The notes under the pieces: model-generated
What the model was told of the DNA's origin: nothing
Databases searched by the model: none
Seen by the model: the letters and a program-made list of their open reading frames with translations, nothing else
Shown: positions 35,855 through 46,648 of the stretch, in pieces
Layout of the letters: every line of letters starts with the position of its first letter
Numbering within the stretch: position 1 is the first letter of the stretch
Assembly (NCBI GenBank): GCA_036346205.1
Contig: JARFJB010000003.1
Location: 859,001 to 923,000 of the forward strand
From: Vesta saturnalis
Taxonomy: Eukaryota; Arthropoda; Insecta; Coleoptera; Lampyridae
Reading direction: 5' to 3'
Length of the DNA: 64,000 nt
Program-made: the position numbers and the translations under genes

Positions 35855-35864
35855 ACATTATATA

Positions 35865-35905
<41 letters not shown>

Positions 35906-35936
35906 TCGGTCTATTAAATAATTAGACCGTCACCAG
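35855..35936. repeat. TA microsatellite next to a hammerhead-like motif
   Basis: TA repeats run to about 35902. Directly after, the minus strand reads CTGGTGA (35936-35930), a hairpin with GGTCTA/TAGACC, then GAAAC (35907-35903), a one-mismatch version of the hammerhead core. Confidence 0.5.
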
Positions 35937-36054
35937 GGGATGAACACTACAAGTACAAATTGTCAGTAATTAAAAAAAGATAAATAAAATTAAAACTTAC
36001 GAATTTAACACACAATCAACTTGACGTTCAAATGTACAATAAAATATCAATTGC

Positions 36055-36325
36055 ATAAACTAGATTAGAAGGTCGAGTATTATGTTAAATTAAATTTTTA
36101 AAAAATACATATAAATATACTCCTATCACTATTTCATTTATACAAGAAGTCAATTAATTATTTTTTAAGGTTGTCAAATACTGTTTGTTTCTAGCTTCTT
36201 GTTTGGTTTATTGTTTTTTGTTTGTTTTAGTTTTATATATTTTTTAGTCTTTGTTCTGTAATATTTCAATTGCATAGATATTTATATGCATTTTTTAAAA
36301 ATTTGATTTAACGTAAAACTCGACC

Positions 36326-36332
<7 letters not shown>
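36055..36332. repeat. Foldback element
   Basis: Arms 36055-36118 and 36278-36332 are inverted copies (AGAAGGTCGAGT and ACTCGACCTTCT; TTTTTTAAAAATTT wording). It is flanked by TA microsatellites on both sides. Confidence 0.7.

Positions 36333-36414
<82 letters not shown>
36332..36414. repeat. (AT)n microsatellite
   Basis: About 80 bases of uninterrupted AT repeat. Confidence 0.95.
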
Positions 36415-36416
<2 letters not shown>

Positions 36417-36729
36417 TTTAGGACAGGTTCCTAATGTTCGAACATTTATTGACGTGCATAGGCATTTGGATGATGATGGGTGGTGGATGTTTGTTTAAAA
36501 AAAAAAGTTAATAGTGGGAGTTTCCAGAACTCGTCGCACTGTTGAAAAGGAATAACCTGAACACATTATTAGAAGATGTTTTATTGGACATTGTTGCAAG
36601 AGTGGACTTAATGCTTGATGGCAAGCTAGGTTACTTTTCTTGAGTGGTAAGGAAATTTTTTGAAAGAGGTTTGAAAATAGGTGGATTTGTCGTGGGGGGG
36701 CTTGTAATATGATCACTGCTTTTCAGTAA
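36415..36729. other. Unassigned DNA before the gypsy LTR
   Basis: The + strand can be read as LLEDVLLDIVARVDLMLDGK at about 36560-36620 with breaks around it; it may be a transposon relic, but I do not recognise it. Confidence 0.3.
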
Positions 36730-36902
36730 TGTTATGATTTAGCTCATGCATCTTGATTTCTTTCCTTATGTTGTTGTTTTTTTATTTTGGATTGACATGG
36801 ATACGGCAGTTAGAAACGAAAAATAAAAGAACAACATTATTATTGAATAAAAATATTTTCCCAATTGCATTTTATTCTTACTATTATTAATAAAGAACAA
36901 TA
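36730..36902 (+). repeat. 5' LTR of the gypsy element
   Basis: TGTT...AATA; contains AATAAAAG and TAATAAAGAAC near its end. Confidence 0.9.
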
Positions 36903-36954
36903 AATTGGCGACGAGGATTACGGAGTTACCTACAAGAAAATACTGCTTACTACA

Positions 36955-37900
36955 ATGGCAACTTCTACATCTACAAGTATTGTGTTTCAGATCGAAGTGT
37001 TTGATAATACAAAGTATCAGTGGGAACGATGGGTAAGAAGACTAGAAGGTGCATTTCTAGTATTTACTACTGAATCATCTAAAAAATTAACGTATTTATT
37101 ACATTACATGGGTGCAGAAACGTACGATTTGGTATGTGATAAAGTTAGCACCTAATAAACCTACAGATAAAACATATGAAGAGGTTGTGAAACTACTAAA
37201 GGATTACTACAGTCCAGCACCTCTAGAAATCGCAGAAAATTTTAGATTTCATCGGAGAAGGCAGCTGGAAGGTGAGAATTTCTTACATCTTTACAAAAAT
37301 TAGCGATAAATTGTAACTTTGGAGAATACCAAAAAATAGCCTTACGAAACCAGTTAGTTTTTAGTATGCGTAGCGAAAGAATCCAAAATAGATTACTAGA
37401 AACAAAAGAAAACATTAGATAAAGCATTGGAAATCGCTGTAGGAATGGAACTATCTGCCAGGGACACAGCACAATTATATAAAGGTATACTTACAAATAA
37501 TACAATAGGTGCTGTAGATATTAACAGACCACATTTTAAAAATAAACCTCTTGCAAGCAAGAATAAAGGATTTAACACAAATACAACAAAAGAAAAGTAC
37601 AATTGGAACAAGTCAAATACAGTGAAGTGTTACAGATGTGGTGACCAACATTATGCAAATAAGTGTGACAAAGTTAATTTAATATGCAGTTTCTGTAAAA
37701 CTAAGGGACATTTACAAACAGTATGCACTAAGAAGAAACATTTTCAGAATCAAGTGAAAGAAATAACTCAACTAGACAAGTTCAGTCAGTCGAAATTCAG
37801 ACAAAAATTCTTATCATGTATGAATGTGAATGGTAAGAATGTCAGTTTTGAGGTGGATAGTCGAGCCGCCATAACGTTGATGGGTAAGGGAACAATTTGA
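36955..37900 (+). pseudogene. gypsy gag and protease, frameshifted
   Basis: The gag matrix/capsid part starts MATSTSTSIVFQIEVFD and is broken by frameshifts near 37140, 37300 and 37415. Two zinc knuckles follow: CYRCGDQHYANKC (CX2CX3HX4C) and CSFCKTKGHLQTVC (CX2CX4HX4C) at 37627-37735, which bind the RNA genome. The protease site at 37856-37864 reads Asp-Ser-Arg where the family has Asp-Ser/Thr-Gly, so the aspartic protease is probably dead. Length is as expected for mag-like gag. Confidence 0.88.
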
Positions 37901-39314
37901 TTCGTTATTTCCAAGTTTCACCATTCTCGATACAAAATTAAAACTTGTTTCTTATTGTAAAACTAATTTAAATGTACTAGGCTATGCAGAGGTCTTAGTA
38001 AGTTACGGAAATCAATCATACAATTTAAATCTTTGTATAGCCTCAGGCAGCCGTAACCCTTTGTTAGGTAGAGAATGTATACGACTAATAAACTTTAATT
38101 CTTGGGAAATACAAAATATTTACACCATCAAGAATATACCTGATTTAATAAAGCAATTAACTACAAAATATAATACAGTTTTTACACCCGGTGTTGGTAA
38201 AATTGGAGGCATTCAGACTCAATTAAATTTAAAGCAAAATGTGACACCTGTTTTTTGTAAGACAAGGCCTTTTGCTTTAATACCAAAAGTTGAAGCTGAA
38301 ATTGAGAATTTGGCTTCTCAAGGCATTCTTACAAAAGTGAATTATTCATCTTGGGCTACACCAATTGTGCCTGTTGTAAAGGCCAATGGAGCAATACGAA
38401 TATGTGGAGATTTTAGAATTTCATTCAATCCTCACTTAAAAGTGGATGAACATCCTATACCCACTATTGATGAGTTATTTTCATCAATGGCTGGTGGTAA
38501 TAAATTTACAAAAATAGATTTAAGTCAGGCTTATTTACATTTAGAAATCCGTCCAGATGATAGGCACTTATTAACTGTAAATACACATAAGGGCTTATAT
38601 CAATGTAATCGTTTAATGTTTGGATTGGCGTCTGCACCAGCCATTTGGCAACGGCAAATGGAAAAGGTTCTGAAAGGTATTCCGGGGGTTACCGCCCTTC
38701 TAGACGATATTAAAATTACAGGACCTAACGATCAAATACATTTAGAACGTCTAGAAGAAGTTCTTATGCGTTTACAAAAGCATAACCTTCGAGTAAATGT
38801 ATAGAAAAGTAAATTTTTAGCAGATCAGATTGAGTATTGTGGTTACATTATTGGTAAACACGGTATTCACAAAACAACTTCCGAAGTACAAGCCATACAA
38901 GGCGCGCCTCGACCTACAGACAAAAGTCAATTACGTTCATTTCTTGGACTAATAAATTATTACGGTCGATTTTTTTAAAATTTGAGCACGAACTACTAAA
39001 ACAAAACTCTAAATTTGTTTGGAATAAACAATGCGAAAAAGCGTTTTTACAAGTTAAAAAAGAAATTCAGACAATTTTTTAGTTCATTTTGAAGCAAAAC
39101 TGCCGTTGGTACTCGCAACAGACGCATCACCCTACGGAGTTCGGGCGGTACTTTCACATATTTATCCAGACGGTTCCGAAAAACCAATTCAATTTGCGTC
39201 ACAAACGTTATCCCCTACACAAAGAAAATATTCTCAAATTGATCGTGAAGCTTACAGTATTATCTTTGGCGTAAAAAATTCCATCAATACTTATATAGAA
39301 ACAAATTTACATTA
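37901..39314 (+). pseudogene. gypsy reverse transcriptase and start of RNase H
   Basis: RT motifs in order: ICGDFRISFNP, DLSQAYLHLEI, LMFGLASAPAIWQRQME and TALLDDIKI (catalytic pair Asp-Asp kept) between 38400 and 38730. An in-frame TAG at 38802 and a short deletion with frameshift near 38980 follow. RNase H starts LATDASPYGVRAVLSHIYP at 39109 and reads to 39312, where a pogo element interrupts it. Confidence 0.9.
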
Positions 39315-39501
39315 GGGGAGACCGGGGTTGGTTGTTACAATTTTCACTTAAGCATTTTTAATATCATTTATTTCAACTTTAAAATAAACTTTTCTACATA
39401 GCATAGTAGCTCATACTTTTATCTAAATAAAAACCTAAATAATAGTCCTTAATATTAATTACAAATTAAGCTGTGAATTTCTTTAATAGGTTATGTCAGT
39501 T

Positions 39502-39557
39502 GTAACAACCAACCCCATAATGGGGTTGGTTGTTACATCTTTGGGGCTGGTTGTTAC
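39502..39557. promoter_or_regulatory. Subterminal repeat cluster of the pogo element
   Basis: A perfect inverted pair of 15 bp (GTAACAACCAACCCC / GGGGTTGGTTGTTAC) with a 5-base loop, then a third variant copy. Probable transposase-binding sites by analogy with other DNA transposons. Confidence 0.55.
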
Positions 39558-39715
39558 AGGTTTAAATTATTAAACTGCATCATCATCTGAGTAACAATTT
39601 TGACAGATAAAATATAATTCTACGTTTACGCATTTTTCATGAGCCCATCGTTGACATTTTGTACATTGTATCCATTTGTCACCTGATTTGGAATGGCAAA
39701 AATTTTCAGTGCAAA

Positions 39716-41660
39716 CTAAACATCATCGTTATCAGACGATTCGTCATTCTGTTTAAGAGGTTTTCTATTCTTCTTTAGGACTTTTTTTCCTTTATTTTGT
39801 GCTGTTAGACTTTTCTTGACTCCCTTTTGTTTTTCCAGTTGTTTCATTTTTTTGACATTGAGTTTTTCTTCATCCGCTTGTAACTCATTTTTATTTAGCG
39901 TATCTGTAAGAATTGCAGCTTTTCGACGTTTGCGACCTTTGATAGTATTTTTGCGTTCTCCTGCTTTTGGGAACGGTCGAATCTCTGAAGGACTGTAATG
40001 CATAGTCTCACTTGAACAACCGGGCTTTGGTGACACAGAAATCGTTAACATTTTTTCAACCACTGGTTGTTTGTAAAATTTAGATGGTGAGATAGAAAAA
40101 GGATTGTAATACAGTGCATCACGTGAACAATCAGGCTTAGGTGATGTAGAAGTAGTTGGTGCTTTTGGTGAACTACATGGAGTTTGTGGCGCACGCGTAG
40201 AGTTTTCTACTATATCTACGTTGTCTGCATTGGCTGGTTCTTCATGCCCATTTATAATTTTGTTTAATTTAATAGATTCCTGTTTACTGTCAGGATTAGG
40301 TCGATCCGTCACATAACTTGAAAGAAACTCATCGTCACTAAATACATGTTTGTTGAAAGGATAAATTCCGCAAACTTGAAATCCTGACTGGACGTTTGTT
40401 GGGGTTGCAGCTAATGGCAGAGCATCTTTCACAATACCAGGTTTATCATATATTGACATAGGCTTTCCTACATTGCTCCGCATCCAAGAATCGCAAAAAC
40501 TATTAACATACTTCTTAAATGGGCCATAGACAGACCTGTCAAGGGGCTGCAATTTGTGAGAGCAGTGTGGCGGTAAAGTTAAAATTACAACACCATTATC
40601 TCTACACATATCTATGCCTTTAACAGAAAGATGGGAATCATGGTTGTCTAAAATTAATAAGACAGGTCGTTCTTTTGAGCTTCTCGAATGTTTTATAAAG
40701 TGATCCAGAAAAATGACAAAGTCTTCTCGAATCATCCAACCAGACTTATTGGCAGTACCAATACAACCAGGTGGTCCGTTTGCAACAAAATAATTTCGAT
40801 AATTTTTACGGGGAAAGACAAATATCGGAGGAATTGTATTTCCACTAGCGCTTACAGCTAAAGCTAGGGTGACCAAAGTACCCCTTTCACGGGATATCAC
40901 AGATCCTACTTATTTCACACCTTTCTTGGCTATTATCCTCTCTGGTTTTTGTACAGTTGTGATCCCGGTTTCATCTACATTGTAAATATCTTGACATTCA
41001 AATTTATACCTGTCCATTACTTGGCCAAGAAGATTAAAGAATTTTGTTACGTTCCCGATTAAAACTAGTTGCTCTGCTGAGACTGGCTGCTTCGGGAGTT
41101 CGTATAGATAGAGTCGGATGTCGCTTAAGAAATCCGGACAACCAATCAACTGACGCCATTGACGTTTCTTGCCAAGCTTGACGAACTGGAACGTTGTTTC
41201 TAATAGCGAACTCAAAGGCCAACCTCCGGACAGGCCAAAGTACATTTTGGAACATTCCACTAAGTAATTTGCGAGTTCAGCTTCTAAAACATCAGGTGCG
41301 TTTATCTATTTCTTACATATCCGACCATAGGATCCGGTTCATTAGGTCCTACAACAATAACAAGATCTTCAAGATTTTCGAAAGATGGACATAATTATTA
41401 TATTTTTTGAATTTATCGCAGGAAACCGGAAGTCGACTAATAAAGTGGATCATTGGTTATAAAAATAATATGTACTTAACTTTATTTTTAATTTTTTTGC
41501 AGTATCTATGTAACGTCATAAAATTTATAGAATATTGTTCTGCAGCAGTTCGAATTGATCTTCCATTTTCCAGTACTTCTCTTGCAGCTGCACGGAATAC
41601 CTCAGTTGGTACTTTTCCTTTCTCAGTTTTCCGCTTGTAGTTTCTCTTTGCACTGTGAAT
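39716..41660 (-). pseudogene. pogo transposase (HTH_psq plus DDE_1), nearly intact
   Basis: N-terminal HTH of the psq/CENP-B type is at about 41655-41490 (VFRAAAREVLENGRSIRTAA). A second DNA-binding part (ASVDWLSGFLKRHPTLSIRTPEA) lies at about 41155-41080. The DDE core follows: DIYNVDETG (first Asp, about 40985), LLILDNHDSH (second, about 40650), KLQPLDRSVYG (third, about 40545). A basic Lys-rich tail ends at 39716. Breaks: frame changes near 41210 and 41050 and one TAA at 40910-40912 where CAA would continue the frame. An intron or relic gap of about 200 bp may lie at 41275-41485. All three catalytic Asp are kept. Confidence 0.9.
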
Positions 41661-42162
41661 TAAATAAAATATTTGACAATTAATATTTTTATGCTAAATG
41701 ATCTAATTAATATTTATAGTGTATAAAATATCATTTGGGGTTGGTTGTTACAGTGTAACAACCAGCCCCGCTGACATTGTAACATAACCTGCCCCAACCG
41801 ACTCGTTAAAACAAAATAAATCATATCTTCCTAACCTCAAATTGAATTAAATCAAATAACCAAGAAATATATTACTTACATGCATAAGTTTCTTCAGAAA
41901 ATTTATCAACTCGCTATTATTTTCACATTAGCGATAATAAAACAACTTGTCTAAACAAAAATAATTACTAACACTACCAAAAAACACATAAATCAAATTT
42001 TCTCGAAGGAGACACTGTCGATTTGGATGTATCTTCAGCCGAAGGTCACGCTTATTGTGCTGAACGTATGGCTATTGATAATAGAGCGCTAGTGTTTTCA
42101 GCGCGTATTTCAAATCAATTGTAACAACCTGCCCCTGTAACAACCAACCCCGGTCTCCCCTA

Positions 42163-42505
42163 TATACTGACCATCGTCCATTATTGCAAATTTTTTATCC
42201 AAATAAATCAATACCAATACTAAGTGCAACAAGGATGCAACATTACGCAATATTTCTTTCGGCATTTAATTATGATATTCGTTACAAGAATACCAATTTA
42301 CACGCGGATTGTATGTCTAGATTACCTATTAATTCAGAACAATTGTATAATTGCGATGAACCCGATTTATTTGAATTAAATGAAATCGAAACGTTACCAA
42401 TTACAGTTACAAAATTAGCGCAAGAGACCGCGAACGATATCAGTTTAAAAGCTTTAACAGACGCTTTGCAAACCGGAAAAGCAATGGATAGCAGTAGTTA
42501 GTATA
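42163..42505 (+). pseudogene. gypsy RNase H end and tether, after the pogo insertion
   Basis: Resumes TDHRPLLQIF directly after the pogo element and continues FNYDIRYKNTNLHADCMSRLP, the RNase H end, up to about 42500, where a repeat array interrupts it. Confidence 0.85.
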
Positions 42506-43325
42506 GGGCCGGTTCTGGACCAGTTCAAGGTCACCCGCCCCTGGTGGTGAAAAACGTAAGCTTTTGGAGCTCTTTCAAGGTCAAAGTTTAGGCGGTAAAT
42601 TTAAAATTTTGAAGCTGGTCAAGGTCAAAGCTAAAAATAGAAGTTGCAAGGTAATCATAAATCTAAAAATAGTTTTCAAGGCCAGAGGTTATTGACCTAC
42701 GGTGGTGTCATATTACATTTCTTAGAAATATAAAAAGGTCAAGGTGAAAAGCTAAAAATAGAAGTTGCAAGGTAATCATTCTTAGAAATCTAAAAGTTTT
42801 TTGAGTAGGTTAACTCAAGGTCAAGGTCATCGTACACATTGCATATATCGGTAGTAGTAATGTAAGGCAGGAGCTACTCCACTTCAAGGTCACGACGATC
42901 TCGTAAGCTATGCATAAAAAGTAGGTCATGGGTTCATTGAAGGTGAATACTCCACTTCAAGCTAAAAATAGAAATTGCAATGTCACCATCCTCATCATAT
43001 TACAAGGTCACCCTGCGGTCAAACGTTTTGGCGGGAAATTTGTATGTCAAGGTCAGAAGCTAAAAATAGAAATTGCAATGTCATCATCATATTACAATTC
43101 TTAGAAGTCTAAAAATAGTGTGGTCAAGGTCAAAGGTTATTGATCTGTAGGGGTATCGTATGACACTTCTTAGTGTTTCTAAATTAAAAGTAGGGCAAGG
43201 TGGGTATTTAACAAGTTTAAACATGTAAGAGGTACTCAAATCAAGGACACGTTTAGATCAAAATTTAAAGCTAAAAATAGAAATTGCTAGGTCATCATAC
43301 TACAATTCGTAGAAATCTAAATCTA
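42506..43325 (+). repeat. Array rich in TCAAGGTCA inserted in gypsy
   Basis: Eight exact TCAAGGTCA at 42525, 42575, 42619, 42815, 42821, 42884, 43047 and 43124, plus TCAAGGCCA at 42676, all on the + strand. Five copies of a phrase starting AGCTAAAAATAGAA(A/G)TTGC lie between them (about 42630, 42748, 42962, 43058, 43268). It separates gypsy RNase H and integrase coding and has no coding of its own. Its edges are known only to within some ten bases. Confidence 0.8.
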
Positions 43326-44522
43326 CTTTTAGGTTTTAATATTGATCAAACAGAATTTACACTACAGCAAGGATGCATATTACGGGGACAACGAATCCTG
43401 GTACCTAAAATTTTGCAACAGTCAATTTTAAACGAATTACATTCAGCACATTTCGGAATTCATAAAATGAAAGGGTTAGCACGTAGCTATTGTTGGTGGC
43501 CTGGTATCGATAATGATATCGAGAATTTAGCAAAAAATTGTTTTAATTGCAATAAAATTAGAAACAATCCTAAGACTGTACCTATACACTCTTGGGAAGA
43601 GGTCAGTAAACCATTCTATCGCGTACACATAGATTACGCGGGACCATTCTACGGGTATTACTACTTTATTTTAGTCGACTCCTATTCAAGATGGCCTGAA
43701 ATTTTTATTTCCGAAGATATGACTACAACTACTACTATAGAATTATGTTGCGAAATTTTCAGTCGTTTCGGCATACCGCGAATATTGGTAAGCGACAACG
43801 GCTGAAATTTTGTATCTTCAAATTTTGAATATTTCCTAAAGTTGAACGGTGTGGAACACGTTTTAAGCGCACCGTACTATCCTTCTACTAATGGGTTGAC
43901 GGAACGCTACGTTCAAACATTAAAACAGTCAATAAGAGCTATTAACGGAAATTATAAGGATATTCAAAGGCAAGTGTGTCAATTACTTTTACAATATCGT
44001 AAAATGCCTCACAGTATTACTAAACAATCACCTTCAATGTTAGTTTTCGGACGAGAAATAACTTTTCGATTAGATTTAATTAAACCTGACCTTCAATCAC
44101 ATACAAATATTAATTCAGATGATATCTCTACTAGACATTTTAACGTAAATGACAGAGTTGCTGCTAGAGTTTATGTAAATGATGTCAAATGGAAATTTGG
44201 TAACATTTATAAGAGGTTAGGGAAATTGCATTATCTCGTTCAACTTGACAATGGAGAAACTTGCAAAAGACATGTTGATCAATTACGAAAGATTGGTGAG
44301 TTCACTCCACATGAAACCCAACCTGATATCATACCTACCATTCTTGATAACCAAACAAACGATATGGAAGATACTTCACCCCGTGAAACTCCATCTGATG
44401 AATCTATTATACAGTCATCTACTGATAAGTTCCATGTAGTAACTACTGAAAGGGAGCCACCTGGGATGGAAGTACGTCGTTCCAACCGAATACGACGTGC
44501 ACCTGTACGGCTGAATTTATAA
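43326..44522 (+). pseudogene. gypsy integrase, one stop
   Basis: The H2C2 zinc finger (HSAHFGIHKMKG..CFNC) is followed by the DDE core: HIDYAGPF (Asp), VSDNG (Asp), NGLTERYVQTLK (Glu), all kept. One in-frame TGA at 43803 lies right after DNG; otherwise a single frame runs to a stop at 44520-44522. The C-terminal part holds a chromatin-binding-like segment and an Arg-rich end. Confidence 0.92.
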
Positions 44523-44535
44523 GTCCGGGAGGAGC

Positions 44536-44704
44536 TGTTATGATTTAGCTCATGCATCTTGATTTCTTTCCTTATGTTATGTTTTTTTATTATTTGGATT
44601 GACAGGGATACGGTAGTTAGTAAACACAATAAACAACGTTATTATTGAATAAAAATATTTTCCCAATTGTCTTTTATTCTTACTATTATTAATAAAGAAC
44701 AACA
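44536..44704 (+). repeat. 3' LTR of the gypsy element
   Basis: TGTT...AACA, matching the 5' copy with small differences. Confidence 0.9.
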
Positions 44705-45383
44705 GGTTACAAGCCCAAGAAATCTAAGATTTTCACGAGTACCCAAATTAAAGATTTTTTATATAATGCTCCTGAAGTTTATTTAATGACTAAGGTTATT
44801 GTAGTATTGGTTATATCGGGAGCTTGTCGAATTTGTGAAATAAGCCAGATAACATTAGATGACATAGAAGAATCCGGAAATTTACTAGTAGTGAAAATTA
44901 GTCAACGAAAAATTATGCAAGAGATTTTTAGTCACTGAAGAATATGTTAAATTTTACAAAATGTACATAGCCCTTCGCACACCAACAGCAAAAGATCGCC
45001 GTCTTTTTATGCATACCGGATTAGAAAATGCTAACTTATACACGAATCATGCATTTCGTAGATCGTCAGATACCCTTCTTGTGGAATCTGGATAAGACTT
45101 GTTAACATTAAAGAAACACTGCGGTTGGAAGTCTTCAATGGTCGCAGAAGGGCATATTGATGACTCGATAGCGCAAAGAACAGAAATTGCTAACTATTAC
45201 AAACGTCTTACAATGCATTAGCCAAAGTAACACCAAATTTCCAGCTAAGTACATCCAGAGCAGTGGTATCCGTGGCAGAAAATGTTATTTCTGCTGAAGA
45301 ATTTTCAAATCGTCCTTGGAAAAAGACTTTCATGCAATGCGGGTTTAACAACTATACTTTCAATGTTAAGAAAATTTAAATTT
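44705..45383 (+). pseudogene. Crypton-type tyrosine recombinase remnant
   Basis: The sequence after the gypsy 3' LTR reads GYKPKKSKIF, then VISGACR (catalytic Arg region), HAFRRSSDTLLVESG (HxxR), HCGWKSSMVAEGHID. Catalytic tyrosine recombinases of insect Crypton elements have Tyr where His (CAT, 45153-45155) is found here. There is a frameshift near 44930 and a stop near 45092. A C-terminal CGFNNYTFNVKK ends with TAA at about 45380, and AATAAA follows. The N-terminal half is absent upstream of gypsy. Confidence 0.75.
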
Positions 45384-45868
45384 CGTTTTTAAAATAAATG
45401 GTGTGTTTATATTTATTTGTATTATGTATACGTACCCGGGAAAAAAGTACCATTTTTTCACCCGGGAAAAAAGTAATTCCATTAAAAGTGACATTTTAGT
45501 ACCTGTCAAAAGAGACAAAATGTCAAATTTTTTCCCGTCGCAGAAAAAATAGGTTTATTTTATTAAACACAAATGACGTCAGTCATTCGCGTATCGTACC
45601 GTGATTATTATGAACGCTGAAAATAGTATATTGCAAAACAAGTGTTACAATGAACGTTATTGTAAAATGAGTGCATTGAGTGTCCACAAGAAACTAATAC
45701 AAAAGGACATTGTAGAACGCGTATTCAGAGTATCTGTTCTATTTCAGAACTTAAATTTCATTTTTTTTTTTTTTGGATAAATTCAAATACCAGCCATTTT
45801 GATTTCATTAGTTGGCAGCATTGTAAAAACACTTCTACTAAAATATATCCAACAATCTGCATTAAAAC
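45384..45868. other. Unassigned AT-rich DNA
   Basis: No gene. A duplicated phrase CCCGGGAAAAAAGTA occurs at about 45437 and 45461. Confidence 0.4.
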
Positions 45869-45869
45869 A

Positions 45870-46274
45870 GTAGCAGCTAAAGATAGGAATAGGCTCCATA
45901 AATAACGCATGCGCTGTTCGGGCATCAGTAGTTTTTGTTAATCTAGTTTATATTAGATAAACAAAACTACTGTAAACTAACAGAAGTAGATTAGATAAAC
46001 AAAACTATTGTAACCCAACAGAAAAAAAATTGAAAAACCACCACCATTCGGAACAGCGCATGCGTTATTCATGAAGCCTATTCCCATCTTTAGCTGCTAA
46101 AACACTATATAAAGCAAATTATTCCAACATTGCGCATGTCAAGGTAAAAAAATGAAAATTAAATCTACTGTAACCTAGGCTACCGTAGATTTAATTTCCA
46201 TTTTTTACCCTGTTTTATTAGAATACTTAGCTTATTGCGCATGATCAAATAATTCGCTTTATTTAGTATAGCGT
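45870..46274. mobile_element. Composite foldback/MITE pair with 11-bp flanking repeat
   Basis: First part: inverted arms 45872-45921 and 46047-46098 (AGCAGCTAAAGAT; AACGCATGCGCTGTTC) around two inverted copies of the AACAAAACTACTGTAA motif seen in the 31-kb element. Second part: arms at about 46105-46175 and 46185-46272 with GGTAAAAAAATG/CATTTTTTACC and AAAGCAAATTATT/AATTATTCGCTTT. GCATTAAAACA flanks the whole at 45859-45869 and 46275-46285. Confidence 0.7.
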
Positions 46275-46621
46275 GCATTAAAACACCAAATATTGCAAAC
46301 TACAAATTATCATAAGTTGCAATTTTCACTTCCACAAAATGTTTCATTACAACACTGTTTTTAATATAAACAGTTGCACAAGTCTGATTGTAAAACCAAA
46401 ATAGGAAAATTAACATTTTAATTACGCCCTCTACCGGAAATTTTGGAAAGTTAAAAATATTTTTGCTCAATTTCTTAAAACCGATTTCATAAAAGAAAAA
46501 TATCCTGAGTCCCTTGGATCTATATGACGGCTCCGTATTCTTGTACGCCACTATAATGATGCCTTGATAATTATCATCCGCCAAAACAATTACATACAAT
46601 AAACAATGAAAATTTCGTATA

Positions 46622-46627
46622 TTTATT
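46622..46627 (-). terminator. Poly(A) signal of PES1
   Basis: TTTATT on the + strand reads AATAAA on the PES1 strand, 22 bases after the stop codon. No better signal lies within the next 200 bases, so the 3' UTR may be very short. Confidence 0.4.
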
Positions 46628-46648
46628 AAAAAAATGGATCTAACAATT

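Larger units (their letters stand above)
39315..42160 (-). mobile_element. pogo-like DNA transposon with TA target duplication
   Basis: Terminal inverted repeats of at least 24 bp (GGGGAGACCGGGGTTGGTTG... at 39315 and its exact complement ending at 42160) are flanked by TA on both sides. Subterminal copies of GTAACAACCAACCCC or one-base variants occur in both orientations at 39324, 39502, 39522, 39543, 41737, 41755, 42121 and 42137. It sits in the gypsy RNase H coding region. Length 2846 bp. Confidence 0.93.
36730..44704 (+). mobile_element. mag-like Ty3/gypsy retrotransposon with later insertions
   Basis: LTRs of 173 and 169 bp (36730-36902 and 44536-44704) start TGTTATGATTTAGCTCATGC. The primer-binding site begins TGGCGACGAGG at 36906; the polypurine tract GGGAGGAG lies just before the 3' LTR. 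The order gag, zinc knuckles, protease, RT, RNase H, integrase with no envelope gene, and the very short LTRs, fit the mag group. It is interrupted by a pogo element and a repeat array. The LTRs differ by several substitutions and indels. I see no matching target duplication. Confidence 0.93.

Noticed and set aside
39816..41640. Plus-strand ORFs across the pogo element
   Set aside because: Antisense of the pogo transposase; no independent homology.
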